This document shows, piece after piece, positions 1-9,589 of a DNA stretch of 64,000 nt (its first letter is position 1; each line of letters begins with the position of its first letter). The notes under the pieces were generated by a model that was not told the origin of the DNA, made no database searches, and was given only the letters and a program-made list of their open reading frames with translations. The position numbers and the translations under genes are program-made. The stretch is from CAYRES01 sp964423425. Its GTDB lineage: Bacteria > Actinomycetota > Thermoleophilia > RBG-16-64-13. The DNA is taken from the NCBI GenBank assembly GCA_964423425.1, contig CAYRES010000009.1, positions 1 through 64,000 of the forward strand, written 5' to 3'.

Positions 1-33
1 AGCCCGATCCCGCTGCCAATGCGGGATCGGGCT
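1..33 (-). terminator. Perfect GC hairpin downstream of birA
   Basis: Arms 1-13 and 21-33 are exact reverse complements around a 7-nt loop. It lies 23 bases past the birA stop on the minus strand. The sequence beyond base 1 is missing, so a following U-tract cannot be checked. Confidence 0.6.
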
Positions 34-56
34 TCAGTTGGGGCGAAAACTTCGGG

Positions 57-1214
57 CTAGCCGGCAGAGGGCCGGAGCGTGACCTCACCACCGACAAGAG
101 CCATACGGCCACCGTCCTCGGTGCGTACCATGAGGGCCCCATCTTCGCGAAACCCGTCGGCTATTCCCCGAACATCGTCCACCCGAGACCCCACTCCCCG
201 TCTCACCGTCACCGGCCTACCCACCAGCACGTCGCGCGAACGCAACTCCTCGAGCAAAGCCGTCGTACCTCTTTGCTCGAGCAGCGCGAGGCGAGGGCGG
301 AGCTCAGACAAGAAGGCAAGCAACACGTCGCCGCGTGGGAACTCCCTTCCCGTCTCCCCCTGCAGCGATGCCGGCAGGGGCGCATCCTCTCGCTCTCCTT
401 CCAGGACGTAAGCGCAGGGATCTCCATTCACGTTCAACCCCACCCCCATGGCTACCCAGTGGACGACATCCATATCCACCGATCCCTCCGTGAGCACGCC
501 GCACACTTTGCGCCCACCCACCATCACGTCGTTCGGCCATTTGACCCCCACCGCCGTCCCGATCTCCGGCGCAAGACGGCACACCGCCTGGGCTGCCGCC
601 AATCCCGCCGCCACCACCGCAAAGTGAATGAGCGCCGCCGGAACAGCAGGCCGTATGAGCAGGGAGAACGCGAGGTCCTTGCCCGGTTGGCTCACCCACG
701 AGCGTCCCAAGCGCCCCCTGCCCTTGCGCTGGGCCTCGGTCACGGCCAAAGCTCCTCCGGGCAGCCCTGCCTCCGCCTCCGCCCTCAGCACGTCGTTGGT
801 GGAGCCCACCTCCGCCCGATAGAGGTACGGGATGCCAAGAACGGAAGACTCTGGTTCCTCCAGACAAACCCTGGGTTCCGCCCCTCGCGAGCATCCGGGA
901 TCCGGTAGATGATGCTCTTCGAGAAGCCGCGGCACCATCACTTCCGGGAGCAAGCTGTCCGCCCAGCCCCACTCGGAGAGCGCATAGCCAAGTCGGGGCA
1001 CGGCGGTCAGGCCGAGGCCGGCCGCCATCATAGCGCGCGCGTGCTTCGATACCGCGGCGCGGGAGACCCCGAGTGCCTCTGCCACCCGCTCTCCGGAGAC
1101 GATGCCTCCACCTCTCAACCGAGACACCACCCGGGCGCGCTGAACAGAGCCGCCGTCAATGAGGCCGGCCTCGCGCAGCCGCCCAAGCCGGGCATCAAGT
1201 GCTTTCACGTCCAC
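57..1214 (-). CDS. birA: Bifunctional biotin ligase / biotin operon repressor BirA
   Basis: Attaches biotin to the biotin carboxyl carrier protein and, with its HTH, can repress biotin genes. The 385-aa product has an N-terminal winged HTH (about residues 25-75, including VAEALGVSRAAVSKH). The ligase core follows, with the biotinyl-AMP loop GRGRLGRSW near residue 165 and KWPNDV near residue 225, then a C-terminal SH3-like domain. The GTG start at 1214 is preceded by AAGGAG. The gene diverges from the VanW-family gene across 112 bases. No biotin synthesis genes are in the window, so the repressor role is inferred from the HTH only. Confidence 0.95.
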   Translation of the reverse strand: MDVKALDARLGRLREAGLIDGGSVQRARVVSRLRGGGIVSGERVAEALGVSRAAVSKHARAMMAAGLGLTAVPRLGYALSEWGWADSLLPEVMVPRLLEEHHLPDPGCSRGAEPRVCLEEPESSVLGIPYLYRAEVGSTNDVLRAEAEAGLPGGALAVTEAQRKGRGRLGRSWVSQPGKDLAFSLLIRPAVPAALIHFAVVAAGLAAAQAVCRLAPEIGTAVGVKWPNDVMVGGRKVCGVLTEGSVDMDVVHWVAMGVGLNVNGDPCAYVLEGEREDAPLPASLQGETGREFPRGDVLLAFLSELRPRLALLEQRGTTALLEELRSRDVLVGRPVTVRRGVGSRVDDVRGIADGFREDGALMVRTEDGGRMALVGGEVTLRPSAG

Positions 1215-1326
1215 AGCGACTCCTTCCGGAGACCGACGTCACACACGCGGGAGGGAACCTGTGAGGCCCCACCGAGGTCTGGTATCTTGTATGAGAATCG
1301 CACGTACGCGCCAAGGAAACCACTCC

Positions 1327-3246
1327 GTGAGCAGGCAAGTGTCACGCTCTTCACAAGCCCCCAGGCGTCCGGCTACGCGTGCTCGCCGTCCTCGGCCCGG
1401 GCACTCATTGCGCCGTGCGCTCAAGCGCAGTTGGAAAGCCAGACTGCTGGCGGCCTTCGCGATACTCTTCGCCCTCTTTCTCTTCCTTGTCCTCATCGAC
1501 TCTCTCGTTACCCTCAATCGGATCCACCCGGGTATTACGGTATCCGGCGAGACGGTCGGTGGGCTCACCCGCCCCCAGGCAGAAGCAAAGATCGCCGAGT
1601 TGGTCGAAGAGGCGGGTAACAGCGTTGTTGTGCTGACCAAAGATGAGTACCGTTGGCCCCTTCGAGCCGATGACTTGGGGGTGGACATCGATGTCGAAGC
1701 CACGGTCGCCGATGCTTACAACCTCACACGCGACCGCAACTTCTTCGTCGATCTGGGCACCCGCATCTCTCTCTACTTCTCTTCGCGTGACGTAGAGCTC
1801 CAAGGGGTGATGGACGACGAGCGCACCGAACGCTTTCTCGATCTGGTCTCAGAGAAGCTCGACGACCCCGCGGTGAATGCCGGTCTCAGGATAGAAGGCG
1901 GTGACGTGACCGTTATCGAGGGCAGAGACGGCTTGGTCGTAGATCGCGAGCTACTCCGCTGCCGCTTGGAGCAGGTGTTCTTCTCTTTCCACTCCACCGA
2001 GATTCCCGTGCCCATGAAGACGGAGAGCCCCCGTATCCAGGCCACCGATACCGCGGCAGCCGTCGCTGAAGCCCGCACGATGATCGGCTCCTCCGCCACC
2101 CTGTTCCTCGGTGACAACGAGTGGCCCGTGACCACCTCCAACATCGCCGACTTCATGGACTTCACTGTGGAAGGCGGATCCCGGCTCGTGCCCTTCATCT
2201 CGGCCGAGAAGGCAGTGCCACTCTTCGACCGCATCAACGACGCCGTCAAGCTCGACCCGAAGAACGCCGGATGGTCCACCGACGGCAAGAACGCCACCAT
2301 CATACCCTCGGTGGCGGGCCGGAAGCTGGACAGGGAGAAGACTGCGGAGATCCTTACAGAGATCACCAAGTCGTCCACCGGCAGGCGTGGCGAGATAGCC
2401 GTGAGCGAGATCAAGCCCGACCGCACCACCGAGGATGCCGAGGCGATGGGCATCAAAGCCGCTCTCGGCAGCTACACCACCGAGTTCGGGGGTTCTGAGA
2501 ATCGCCGCGACAACGTCCAGTTGGCGGCTCAGATCATCCATAACACGCTGATCGCCCCCGGTGAGCAGTTCAACTTCAACGACGTGGTGGGCCGACGCAC
2601 CAGTGACCGCGGCTTCAAGACTGCCCCGGTCATCGTCGAAGGCGGCCGGCTGGAAGATGACTTGGGCGGCGGTATCTGCCAGGTCTCCACCACGTTGTTC
2701 AACGCGGCTTTCTTCGCCGGCGTCGAGATCACGGAGCGCTGGAACCACAGCCGCTATCTGAGCAGCTACCCAGCAGGTAGGGACGCAACCGTGAGCTGGC
2801 CCGCTCCCAATCTTCGCTTCCGCAACGACACGCCGGGCTGGATACTCATTCGTTCCTCCGCGTCACGCAACAGCGTCACCTTCGTCATCTACGGCACCTC
2901 GCAAGGCCGTAAGGTCACCTACACGACGAGCGACTTCTATAACATCCGGCTCGCCACTGAGAAGCGGGAGAAGACAGACGAGATATTCGTCGGCGAGACC
3001 AGGGTGAAAGACGGTGGGCAAGACGGTAAAGAGATACGAGTGGTCCGCACAGTCACACAAGACGGCAAGGTCATCCACAAAGACACGTTCATCAGCAACT
3101 ATCCGATGTTCTCCCGGGTGGTGCAGGAGGGTACGAAGCCCACAACCACCACCACTCTCGCACCCACCACCACAACCACCAAACCGCCGTCACCCACCAC
3201 CACGACCACGACGGCGCCCCCGACGACGACCACCACCTCGCCCTAG
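1327..3246 (+). CDS. VanW-family, YoaR-like membrane-anchored surface protein
   Basis: A 639-aa cell-surface protein of unknown biochemical role. A very basic cytoplasmic N-terminus leads into one membrane segment (about residues 39-60), then two PG_binding_4/YoaR-like domains (about 65-300) and a VanW domain (about 377-520, with GGGICQVSTTLF and the SYPAGRDATV segment). The last 35 residues are a Thr/Pro-rich run typical of a wall-spanning or disordered tail. The GTG start at 1327 has AAGGA nine bases upstream. The longer reading frame from 1159 would run into birA, and ATG 1291 lacks a clear ribosome site. VanW itself has no proven enzymatic function; a peptidoglycan-associated role is inferred from the domains. 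Confidence 0.85.
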   Translation: MSRQVSRSSQAPRRPATRARRPRPGHSLRRALKRSWKARLLAAFAILFALFLFLVLIDSLVTLNRIHPGITVSGETVGGLTRPQAEAKIAELVEEAGNSVVVLTKDEYRWPLRADDLGVDIDVEATVADAYNLTRDRNFFVDLGTRISLYFSSRDVELQGVMDDERTERFLDLVSEKLDDPAVNAGLRIEGGDVTVIEGRDGLVVDRELLRCRLEQVFFSFHSTEIPVPMKTESPRIQATDTAAAVAEARTMIGSSATLFLGDNEWPVTTSNIADFMDFTVEGGSRLVPFISAEKAVPLFDRINDAVKLDPKNAGWSTDGKNATIIPSVAGRKLDREKTAEILTEITKSSTGRRGEIAVSEIKPDRTTEDAEAMGIKAALGSYTTEFGGSENRRDNVQLAAQIIHNTLIAPGEQFNFNDVVGRRTSDRGFKTAPVIVEGGRLEDDLGGGICQVSTTLFNAAFFAGVEITERWNHSRYLSSYPAGRDATVSWPAPNLRFRNDTPGWILIRSSASRNSVTFVIYGTSQGRKVTYTTSDFYNIRLATEKREKTDEIFVGETRVKDGGQDGKEIRVVRTVTQDGKVIHKDTFISNYPMFSRVVQEGTKPTTTTTLAPTTTTTKPPSPTTTTTTAPPTTTTTSP

Positions 3247-3247
3247 A

Positions 3248-3287
3248 GCCGGGAGTTCCTCCGGGCGACTCAAGCTCCCGCGGCTTT
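3248..3287 (+). terminator. Weak hairpin after the VanW-family gene
   Basis: GCC-GGGAG at 3248-3255 pairs with CTCCC-GGC at 3275-3284 with a two-base bulge and is followed by TTT. It starts immediately after the stop codon. A plausible but imperfect intrinsic terminator. Confidence 0.3.
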
Positions 3288-3336
3288 CCGCCGATACATC
3301 ACCATACAGCTGTGCCACGACAGAACGAGGCCTCGT

Positions 3337-3945
3337 ATGACGGCGGAAATCGACGTGCTCCTTCCGGCGGCCACCGGCCCTTCCGGTATCTCCCCCGAGG
3401 AGATAAAGGAGATGGCGGTGAGGGCATCGGCAAACGACGCCGCCGCCTTCTCGCGCCTGTACGGGCTGTACTTCCCCCAGGTATTCACCTTTGTCAACTT
3501 CCGCGTGGCAAGCAGGGAAGACGCGGAGGATCTCACCCACTTCGTGTTCGAGAAGGCCCTCGCCGCCATCGACCGTTACCAACCCACGCCTGCTCAATTC
3601 TCCACGTGGCTCTACACCATCGCCAAGAACTCCATCATCGATCACTACCGCAAGCGGCGGCTGCCCATCGATGGTGAGGCCGACCCGCAGACGGCAGTCG
3701 ACCCCAGCTACGAGGCCGACCCTGAAGGCGAATTGCTGCGTGCCGAACGTCGTCGGACCTTGCGGGAGGCCCTCGCCGTCATCACTCCGGAACAGCGCGA
3801 GGCGATCGAGTGCCGCTTCTTCTTCGAGCTCTCCATCCAAGAGACTGCCCGAGTGATGGATAAGTCGGAAGGCGCAGTGAAAGCCCTGCAGTTCCGGGCC
3901 CTCGAAGGTCTGCAGCGACTCTTGACAGAGGCCTTCCGCACCTGA
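3337..3945 (+). CDS. ECF-type RNA polymerase sigma factor
   Basis: A 202-aa sigma-70 family protein of the extracytoplasmic function group. Region 2 spans about residues 35-105 (DAEDLTHFVFEKAL and STWLYTIAKNSIIDHYRKRR). Region 4 spans about 145-195, with the HTH LSIQETARVMDKSEGAVK. There is no region 1.1 or region 3. ATG 3337 is preceded by GAGG at good spacing. No anti-sigma gene adjoins it: the upstream neighbour is the VanW-family protein on the same strand, and downstream is the convergent end of the DUF2207 operon. Either could be a target, but no cognate promoter motif is proven here. Confidence 0.92.
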   Translation: MTAEIDVLLPAATGPSGISPEEIKEMAVRASANDAAAFSRLYGLYFPQVFTFVNFRVASREDAEDLTHFVFEKALAAIDRYQPTPAQFSTWLYTIAKNSIIDHYRKRRLPIDGEADPQTAVDPSYEADPEGELLRAERRRTLREALAVITPEQREAIECRFFFELSIQETARVMDKSEGAVKALQFRALEGLQRLLTEAFRT

Positions 3946-3978
3946 CACCCGAGTGCGCAGCCATCCCGGGCGGCAGCA

Positions 3979-6018
3979 TCAGCCGGCCCGAAAACCCCCG
4001 CCGCCTCCCCCGCCGCTGAAACTGCTGCCGCTCGACGAGGACGAAGCGCTCCCTGAGGAGTACGATGACCGGCTGGGAACGCTGTCTGAGTCGCTCGAGC
4101 GACTTCCGGCGAGGCGGGGAGCACTGGTCAGAGCAACCGAAAAACTCTCGAGGCCCTTGAACAGACGGTCGGAGAGGTCGTCCAGACCAGACACCGCGCC
4201 TGGGACCGGCGCATTACTACGGACCCGTGGCGGCACGAAGGTCCCGCCCGGAGCCCCGGTTCCCCACGGCGCTGCCGAAGGTGGTCTTGCGCCGGAGATG
4301 TCCCGGCTCGGGAAGACACCGGGTGCGCGACGCCGGCGCTCCTCCTCCACCTCCGGCCGGGGAGCGAACCACGCAGGTACCGCAGCCAAGCCGGAAAACC
4401 TCTGCGCCCACAGTCTTTCTACTCCGAAAGCGATGGCGTAGGGCAGGTACTCCTGATACAGCTGGTCGGCCCTCTCGACTCCCTCGAACCGGCCCAGATC
4501 CTCAAGGAACGCACGGAAAGCCTGCCACCTGCTCCGCTCCAACGCACCCTTGTGAGTGTAGACGGGCATGAACCGGCCGAACACGATGAGAATGACTCCC
4601 GCCGCTACAGAGCCCAGTGCCATGTAGCCCGTACCGGGTACATCCGCACCCCAGGCCAATACCGCGGCCACCACACCCACTATGGCGACCACACCTCCCC
4701 TGCCGTACCACAGGTTCTTGACGGTCTCGGGATTCCTGACGAAGAAGCCGGAATCGACGGCCTCCTCGTACACGAGGTTGCTGAAACTGGAGAAGGCTCT
4801 GCCCACGGCTCCCGGCACCCGCGACGGATCATACTCGACACCCACACCGGTGGAGACCGACTCCGCCACTCCGTGGGCAAGGGCCCTTTCGAAGGGGGAG
4901 AGGTCTTCAAACATCTTGAGCTTGCTCACCACCAGACCTGGAAGTGCCTTGGGCGTTTCGTCGGCCTCCTCGCCTGAATCTGATTTCGGTGGAATAGGGT
5001 CGGCGGCGCTGCCAAGGGGTGACTCCCTCAACGACACATAGCCCCGCCGGGCAAGATCGACAAGCGTGGCGGCCGCTTCACGCCGCTCGACTCTCTGATC
5101 CAAGAGGACTCCCGCCAAAGCGGGGGCGAGTGCCGAGGGGGGCTCGGTCACATAGCTCGCGTGGGGAAATCGCGTTACGGAGGTTCGCCTGCGGAGGAGA
5201 ATGACCAAGGAGGTAAGCAGGGCCAACAAGGGCAGCACGAAGCCCAGCCTAGGAACAACGGCGGCAACGACTCGCTCCACTGTCCACCGATACGCCACCA
5301 CTCCCCGCGGAAAAGAGGTGGCGGTCCAGAACTCCGTGAACGGCGCAAGGCCCCGCGCTTCGAACACGACCACGGAGGGGGAGGGGCCGAAGACCCGCCA
5401 TTCCGTGTCGCTCCCGGTGCGCACAGCAGCGGAGAGCTCCTCGCGAGACAGTTGACCGGGAAGGCGCACCTCAGTGCGCACCTCGCCGATAGGCACCGGC
5501 GTTTCTGCGTCCAGCACGTACCAGCGCAGTTCGTCCACGTCCTCCAGATAGTGCACCGCCCCGACGGCCCGGTAGTCGATAGTCCAAGCGGCCGTGGTGT
5601 CGGCAAGCGAGAAGTTCAGTTGTATCACCTGGTAGCCGTGCTCGCGGAAAGTGTCCCACGTGCCGGGCTGGGTGCCCCGGGGTAGCTCGACGCCGTCTCT
5701 CGACACCCTGATATCGGTGAGATCGTCGAGGTTCACGAGTGGGATGAAGCGGGTCACGAAACTGAACTGCCCCGTGAACGCGAAGCTGACGCTCTCACTC
5801 ACGAGCACGTCGGAGTTCTCCTGCACGTCGAGAAGCACGTCCATGCGCTCGATGCGCCACTCCTTGGCCTGGGCCGGCCCGGCACAGAGAGCGGCTAGGA
5901 GTCCGAATACGAGAAACGAGACGAGCAGTGCAATGCCACGCAGGCAGACGGCGCGGCGGGCGGGCTTCGCCCGGCCGCCGCCTCCAGCCACCGGATGTCG
6001 AGTGGCTCGTCCTCTCAT
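3979..6018 (-). CDS. DUF2207 membrane protein A (last gene of the SPFH/zinc-ribbon operon)
   Basis: A 679-aa protein of the uncharacterised DUF2207 family. It has a signal peptide or anchor ending near AGPAQA and an extracytoplasmic DUF2207 beta domain beginning EWRIERMDVLLDVQENSDV. One membrane segment with a basic stop (VILLRRR) follows, then a cytoplasmic region, two further membrane segments, and a Ser/Gly-rich tail ending FSGGGGGGGFRAG. ATG 6018 overlaps the stop of the upstream 166-aa gene as ATGA and has GAGGAG upstream, which decides against longer starts. It is a paralogue of the 6552-8408 gene, with the same domain order and the same last 13 residues. Function unknown; membrane localisation is clear. 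Confidence 0.85.
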   Translation of the reverse strand: MRGRATRHPVAGGGGRAKPARRAVCLRGIALLVSFLVFGLLAALCAGPAQAKEWRIERMDVLLDVQENSDVLVSESVSFAFTGQFSFVTRFIPLVNLDDLTDIRVSRDGVELPRGTQPGTWDTFREHGYQVIQLNFSLADTTAAWTIDYRAVGAVHYLEDVDELRWYVLDAETPVPIGEVRTEVRLPGQLSREELSAAVRTGSDTEWRVFGPSPSVVVFEARGLAPFTEFWTATSFPRGVVAYRWTVERVVAAVVPRLGFVLPLLALLTSLVILLRRRTSVTRFPHASYVTEPPSALAPALAGVLLDQRVERREAAATLVDLARRGYVSLRESPLGSAADPIPPKSDSGEEADETPKALPGLVVSKLKMFEDLSPFERALAHGVAESVSTGVGVEYDPSRVPGAVGRAFSSFSNLVYEEAVDSGFFVRNPETVKNLWYGRGGVVAIVGVVAAVLAWGADVPGTGYMALGSVAAGVILIVFGRFMPVYTHKGALERSRWQAFRAFLEDLGRFEGVERADQLYQEYLPYAIAFGVERLWAQRFSGLAAVPAWFAPRPEVEEERRRRAPGVFPSRDISGARPPSAAPWGTGAPGGTFVPPRVRSNAPVPGAVSGLDDLSDRLFKGLESFSVALTSAPRLAGSRSSDSDSVPSRSSYSSGSASSSSSGSSFSGGGGGGGFRAG

Positions 6019-6515
6019 GCGCTCCTCGAGAGGTACGTCTCCGTGCCGCAATACGGGCATCTCACCAGACCCTTGCCAGCCAACTCCACGGCTCCGCCGC
6101 AGTTGGGACACTGCCCTTCGGTGATCTGCGCCGCCTCGGCGGAGACCAGTTCACCCTTGTCCCAATTCACGTAGCCGGTGAAGAGGTCCTTGCCGATGAG
6201 GTCGTATATGTAGTCGCGTATCTCCTCTCGTGAGGAGTTTGTCTCGATGGCAAGATCGGCCACACCCACTCTTCCCCGGGTGGCGACGGCGTTGAGCACC
6301 GCCCTCTGCTTGTCGGCTCTGGACTGCTCTTTGATCTCGCCCCTCGACGACAGCAGGAAGTAGAGCCCTACTCCCAGAAAAGGCAGGCTGAAGAGCACAA
6401 AGCCCAGAGCTCCCCCAGTGACACCTACGCTCTTGGTCGCGATGCCTGTGCCCAGCCACACACCGATTCCCGCACCGACGACGATGAGTACGATTCCCAC
6501 GATCCTGCTTTGCAT
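6015..6515 (-). CDS. Small two-TM protein with C-terminal zinc ribbon
   Basis: A 166-aa protein with two N-terminal membrane segments (about 5-25 and 33-55). A soluble stretch resembling a winged-helix-like fold follows (about 70-125, RAVLNAVATRGRVGVADLAIETNSSREEI split across helices). It ends in a C-terminal zinc ribbon CPNC...CPYC (about 135-157). AAGGAGGG precedes ATG 6515. Its stop overlaps the start of the next gene by four bases, so it is translated together with DUF2207 protein A. I do not recognise a named family; it probably acts at the membrane with its operon partners. Confidence 0.8.
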   Translation of the reverse strand: MQSRIVGIVLIVVGAGIGVWLGTGIATKSVGVTGGALGFVLFSLPFLGVGLYFLLSSRGEIKEQSRADKQRAVLNAVATRGRVGVADLAIETNSSREEIRDYIYDLIGKDLFTGYVNWDKGELVSAEAAQITEGQCPNCGGAVELAGKGLVRCPYCGTETYLSRSA

Positions 6516-6551
6516 GAGCCCTCCTTCGCGGTTCGCGGGCTTCCGGGCCGG

Positions 6552-8408
6552 CTAGCCGGCCCGGAAGCCGCCTCCTCCTCCGCCGCCCGAGAATCCGCCG
6601 CCGAACCCACCACCGCTTCCACCGCTGCTCGACCCCGAACTCTTCGGCGACGAGGTCAGCGTGCTCGAGATGTTGTTCAGGCTGCTGAACAGACTGTTGG
6701 AGATGCTATCCAGGCTGAAACCGCCGGCAGGCATACCGCCCCTGGGCGAATCACCTGCGGGCCCGGCCATAGCCGGCGGAACCCCGGTTCTTCCTCCGCT
6801 CGCCCAGGTGGAGTAGCCGGGAACGAACACCGGATGGTACCAGGTGGGTGGAGGAACTTGAACGTCTCTGAACCGTCTGACCCAGTCCTTCTCCACACCG
6901 AAGGCGATGGCGTAGGGCAGGTACTTCTCGAACGCCTCCCGAGCCGTGTCCATGTCGTCGAACCTGCGCAGATCACGCAGGTAGTTGCGGAAGGCCCCCC
7001 ACTTCTTCTGCTCTTGGGCGCCAAGCGCCGTCCTCTGCGGCATGGCCCTCCCGAAGGCGAACACGATGACCACCGTCACGATGGAACCGAACAGGAAGTA
7101 GCCCCAGCCGGCGATGTCGGTCATGATGAGGATGGTGGTGAGCACTCCGAGCACTATGGTCAGCAGCACCCCATAGCCGGCCCATCTCGCCCTGACCTTC
7201 TGCGGATTGTCGACGAAGAGTTTGCGGCGCGTCACCGAATTGTAGATCTCGTTGACGATGGGCGTCATGTGCACGTAGAACTTGTTCTTCAAGTCTTTGG
7301 AGGTCACCGTATCACCATGGCCCGCGAACAGGGAATCGGCCACCTTCCGCTCAAAACCCTCGAGATCGTCGAAGGGCTTGAGCTTGCGGAAGGTGGTCAC
7401 ATTGGCCCCGAACACACCGGCGAAGCCTCCCACCTTGTCCTCGACCATATCGATGTAGCCCCGCCGAGCCAAATCGACGATGGTGGCTGTCACCTCTCTT
7501 ATGTCCACGGACTCATCGATGAGTGCCCCGGCCACCCCCGGCGGCAGGTCGGAGGGGGGCTCGGAGACATAGGTGGCGTGAACCAGCGCGGGCTCGTCCC
7601 GGCCCCTCCTGCGCCATAGAAGCAGCACGAAGAGGAAGGCGCCGATGGGAAGGGCAAAGCCTACCTTGGGCACGATCCATCCCACTATCCTCTTGGTGGT
7701 CCACTTGAAGTCGACCACTCCTTTCGGGAAACCCGTCACCGTCCAGAACTTGGTGAAGGCCGGCAATCCGACACCTTCGTACACCACGACGCCGCCCCCG
7801 GATGTGTCCACGCCGGTCTCCACTGAGGGCCCCGTCTGGAGCGCGGGAAAGAGCCGGTCGGGGGAAACGTCGGCGGGAAGCTTGACGGTGGCCCGCACCC
7901 GGCCTATAGGCACCGGCGTATCGGCGTCGAGAACGTACCAGCGCAGCTCATCACCCTGTTCGAAGTAGAAGACGGAGCCCTGCGCTCGGTACTCGATGGT
8001 CCAGGTTGCGGACGTGTCGGTGAGGGAGAAGTTCAGCTGGATGATGCGGTTGCCATCCTCGCTGAACACGTCGTACGTGCCGGGGCCCGAACCCTGGGGC
8101 AACTGCACCCCGTCCCGGAACACCTTGATGTCCTTGAGATACTCAAGGTTACGAGTGGGGATGACACGCCCCACGTAGCTGTAGGTACCCTCGAAGGTGA
8201 AGGTCACGGTTTCCGTGACAAGGATGTCGCTGTCTTTCTGCACATCGAGAACGACGTCCATACTGTCGATGGTCCACGAGCGAGCCTGCGCCTCCACGGG
8301 AGGCGCCAACAACAGTGCCGCGATCGCGAGAAACGTGACGGCAAGCACCACGGCTGCGGGCACCGGTAGGCTTCTCCCGTGCCCGCTTGTCGTGCCCCGG
8401 GCGCCCAC
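6552..8408 (-). CDS. DUF2207 membrane protein B
   Basis: A 618-aa DUF2207 paralogue. A signal or anchor (AAVVLAVTFLAIAALLLAPPVEA) precedes an extracytoplasmic beta domain starting SWTIDSMDVVLDVQKDSDI. A membrane segment ends in a basic LLLWRRRGRD stop, followed by a cytoplasmic domain, a pair of membrane helices around residues 410-455, and a Ser/Gly-rich tail ending FSGGGGGGGFRAG. The GTG start overlaps the TAG stop of the SPFH gene (TAGTG), and I see no good ribosome site, so translation is probably coupled. Alignable with protein A over its whole length, indicating an old tandem duplication now separated by the 166-aa gene. Confidence 0.85.
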   Translation of the reverse strand: MGARGTTSGHGRSLPVPAAVVLAVTFLAIAALLLAPPVEAQARSWTIDSMDVVLDVQKDSDILVTETVTFTFEGTYSYVGRVIPTRNLEYLKDIKVFRDGVQLPQGSGPGTYDVFSEDGNRIIQLNFSLTDTSATWTIEYRAQGSVFYFEQGDELRWYVLDADTPVPIGRVRATVKLPADVSPDRLFPALQTGPSVETGVDTSGGGVVVYEGVGLPAFTKFWTVTGFPKGVVDFKWTTKRIVGWIVPKVGFALPIGAFLFVLLLWRRRGRDEPALVHATYVSEPPSDLPPGVAGALIDESVDIREVTATIVDLARRGYIDMVEDKVGGFAGVFGANVTTFRKLKPFDDLEGFERKVADSLFAGHGDTVTSKDLKNKFYVHMTPIVNEIYNSVTRRKLFVDNPQKVRARWAGYGVLLTIVLGVLTTILIMTDIAGWGYFLFGSIVTVVIVFAFGRAMPQRTALGAQEQKKWGAFRNYLRDLRRFDDMDTAREAFEKYLPYAIAFGVEKDWVRRFRDVQVPPPTWYHPVFVPGYSTWASGGRTGVPPAMAGPAGDSPRGGMPAGGFSLDSISNSLFSSLNNISSTLTSSPKSSGSSSGGSGGGFGGGFSGGGGGGGFRAG

Positions 8409-9586
8409 TAGTTGGCCTGCCCGCCGCCGCCCTCGCCCTGCTCAGGAGAGGAGTCCAGTTCGGTACCTGCCGCCGCCTCGCCGGGTGGCGGTGCGGGAGC
8501 AGCAGCCGTCTGCCCCGGCGCAGCTGCAGGCGGAGCCCCCAACTGATGCCCGCAACTGGGACAGAACTTGGAACTCGCCGGCAACGGCGCCTGACACTGC
8601 GGACAGCTGACGGTGGCCTGGAGGTTGGTGCCGCAACTCGGACAGAACTTGCTCTCCAGCGGGATATCCGTATGGCAATTGGGGCACCTGATCTTCGGAT
8701 GGGCCCCTCCCGCCATGGCCTGCTGCAACATGCCGGGAATCATGAAGCCGAGACCGGCGCCGGCGCCCAGGCCGAGCCCGGTGGCCGCCGCGCCCCCGAT
8801 GCCCTCACCGGTGCCGGCCGCCGCGCCGCCGCCACTCTGGGCGATATCGCCGATTGCCTGCGCCGCCTTGTACTGGAAGTAGCGGTCCATGCCGCCGATG
8901 GCCTCCATACCCGTACGCTCATCGATGCGCTTCTGCACATCCTCAGGCGGAGTGATGGCGTTGATGATGAAGTCGACCAGAGACAGACCGTACTGGTAGA
9001 AGTCATCCTTGGCCCGGACCTTGAGTCCGGCCCCCAGCTCATCGAAATAGCGGGGCAGGTCGAGCACCGAATCCAGGTTCTCACCCAATAGGTCGGCCAG
9101 GCGTCCGATGATGATGCCCCGGAGAAAGTCTTCGATCTGGGCGTTGTTGTAGATGGCCCGCGTTCCCACCAGCTTCATGACGAACAGCTTGGGATCGCTG
9201 ATCTGGATGCTGTAGATGCCGTGAGCGCGCAGCCTTATCATCTTGAACTCGGAGTCGCGGAACAAGATGGGCTCCATGGTGCCCCACTTGAGGTCAGTGA
9301 AGACCACCTGGTTGACGAAGTAGACTTCGGCCCGGAACGGAGTGTCTCCGAACAACGGGGTCGTCAGCAGGCTGGTGAGGAGGGGGATATTCAAAGTGGT
9401 GAGCGCGTGGCGGCCCGCCCCGAACACATCAAGCGCCTTGCCGTCACGGAAGAACACGGCCCACTGATTCTCGCGGACGATCAGCTGCGAACCGATGCGG
9501 AACTCACCGGAGCCCTTCTCCGGAATCCGATGAACCATCTCGTTGCCGGCCTGATCGACGAACTCAATGATGTCCATGAGCGCCAT
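8408..9586 (-). CDS. SPFH-domain (YdjI / 'virion core' type) protein with tandem zinc ribbons
   Basis: A 392-aa soluble scaffold-type protein. Residues about 1-215 match the SPFH/band-7 family of Bacillus YdjI (WAVFFRDGKALDVFGAGRH, TSLLTTPLFGDTPF, WGTMEPILFRDSEF). A Gly/Ala-rich linker follows, then two CxxC...CxxC zinc ribbons (about 298-350; CPNC/CPSC and CPQC/CPSC) and a Pro/Ala-rich acidic tail. ATG 9586 has GGGAGGTAG directly upstream. YdjI-like proteins are known as partners in a PspA-linked envelope-stress operon in Bacillus, but no PspA is present here. A role as a membrane-microdomain scaffold is inferred. Confidence 0.88.
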   Translation of the reverse strand: MALMDIIEFVDQAGNEMVHRIPEKGSGEFRIGSQLIVRENQWAVFFRDGKALDVFGAGRHALTTLNIPLLTSLLTTPLFGDTPFRAEVYFVNQVVFTDLKWGTMEPILFRDSEFKMIRLRAHGIYSIQISDPKLFVMKLVGTRAIYNNAQIEDFLRGIIIGRLADLLGENLDSVLDLPRYFDELGAGLKVRAKDDFYQYGLSLVDFIINAITPPEDVQKRIDERTGMEAIGGMDRYFQYKAAQAIGDIAQSGGGAAAGTGEGIGGAAATGLGLGAGAGLGFMIPGMLQQAMAGGAHPKIRCPNCHTDIPLESKFCPSCGTNLQATVSCPQCQAPLPASSKFCPSCGHQLGAPPAAAPGQTAAAPAPPPGEAAAGTELDSSPEQGEGGGGQAN

Positions 9587-9589
9587 GGT

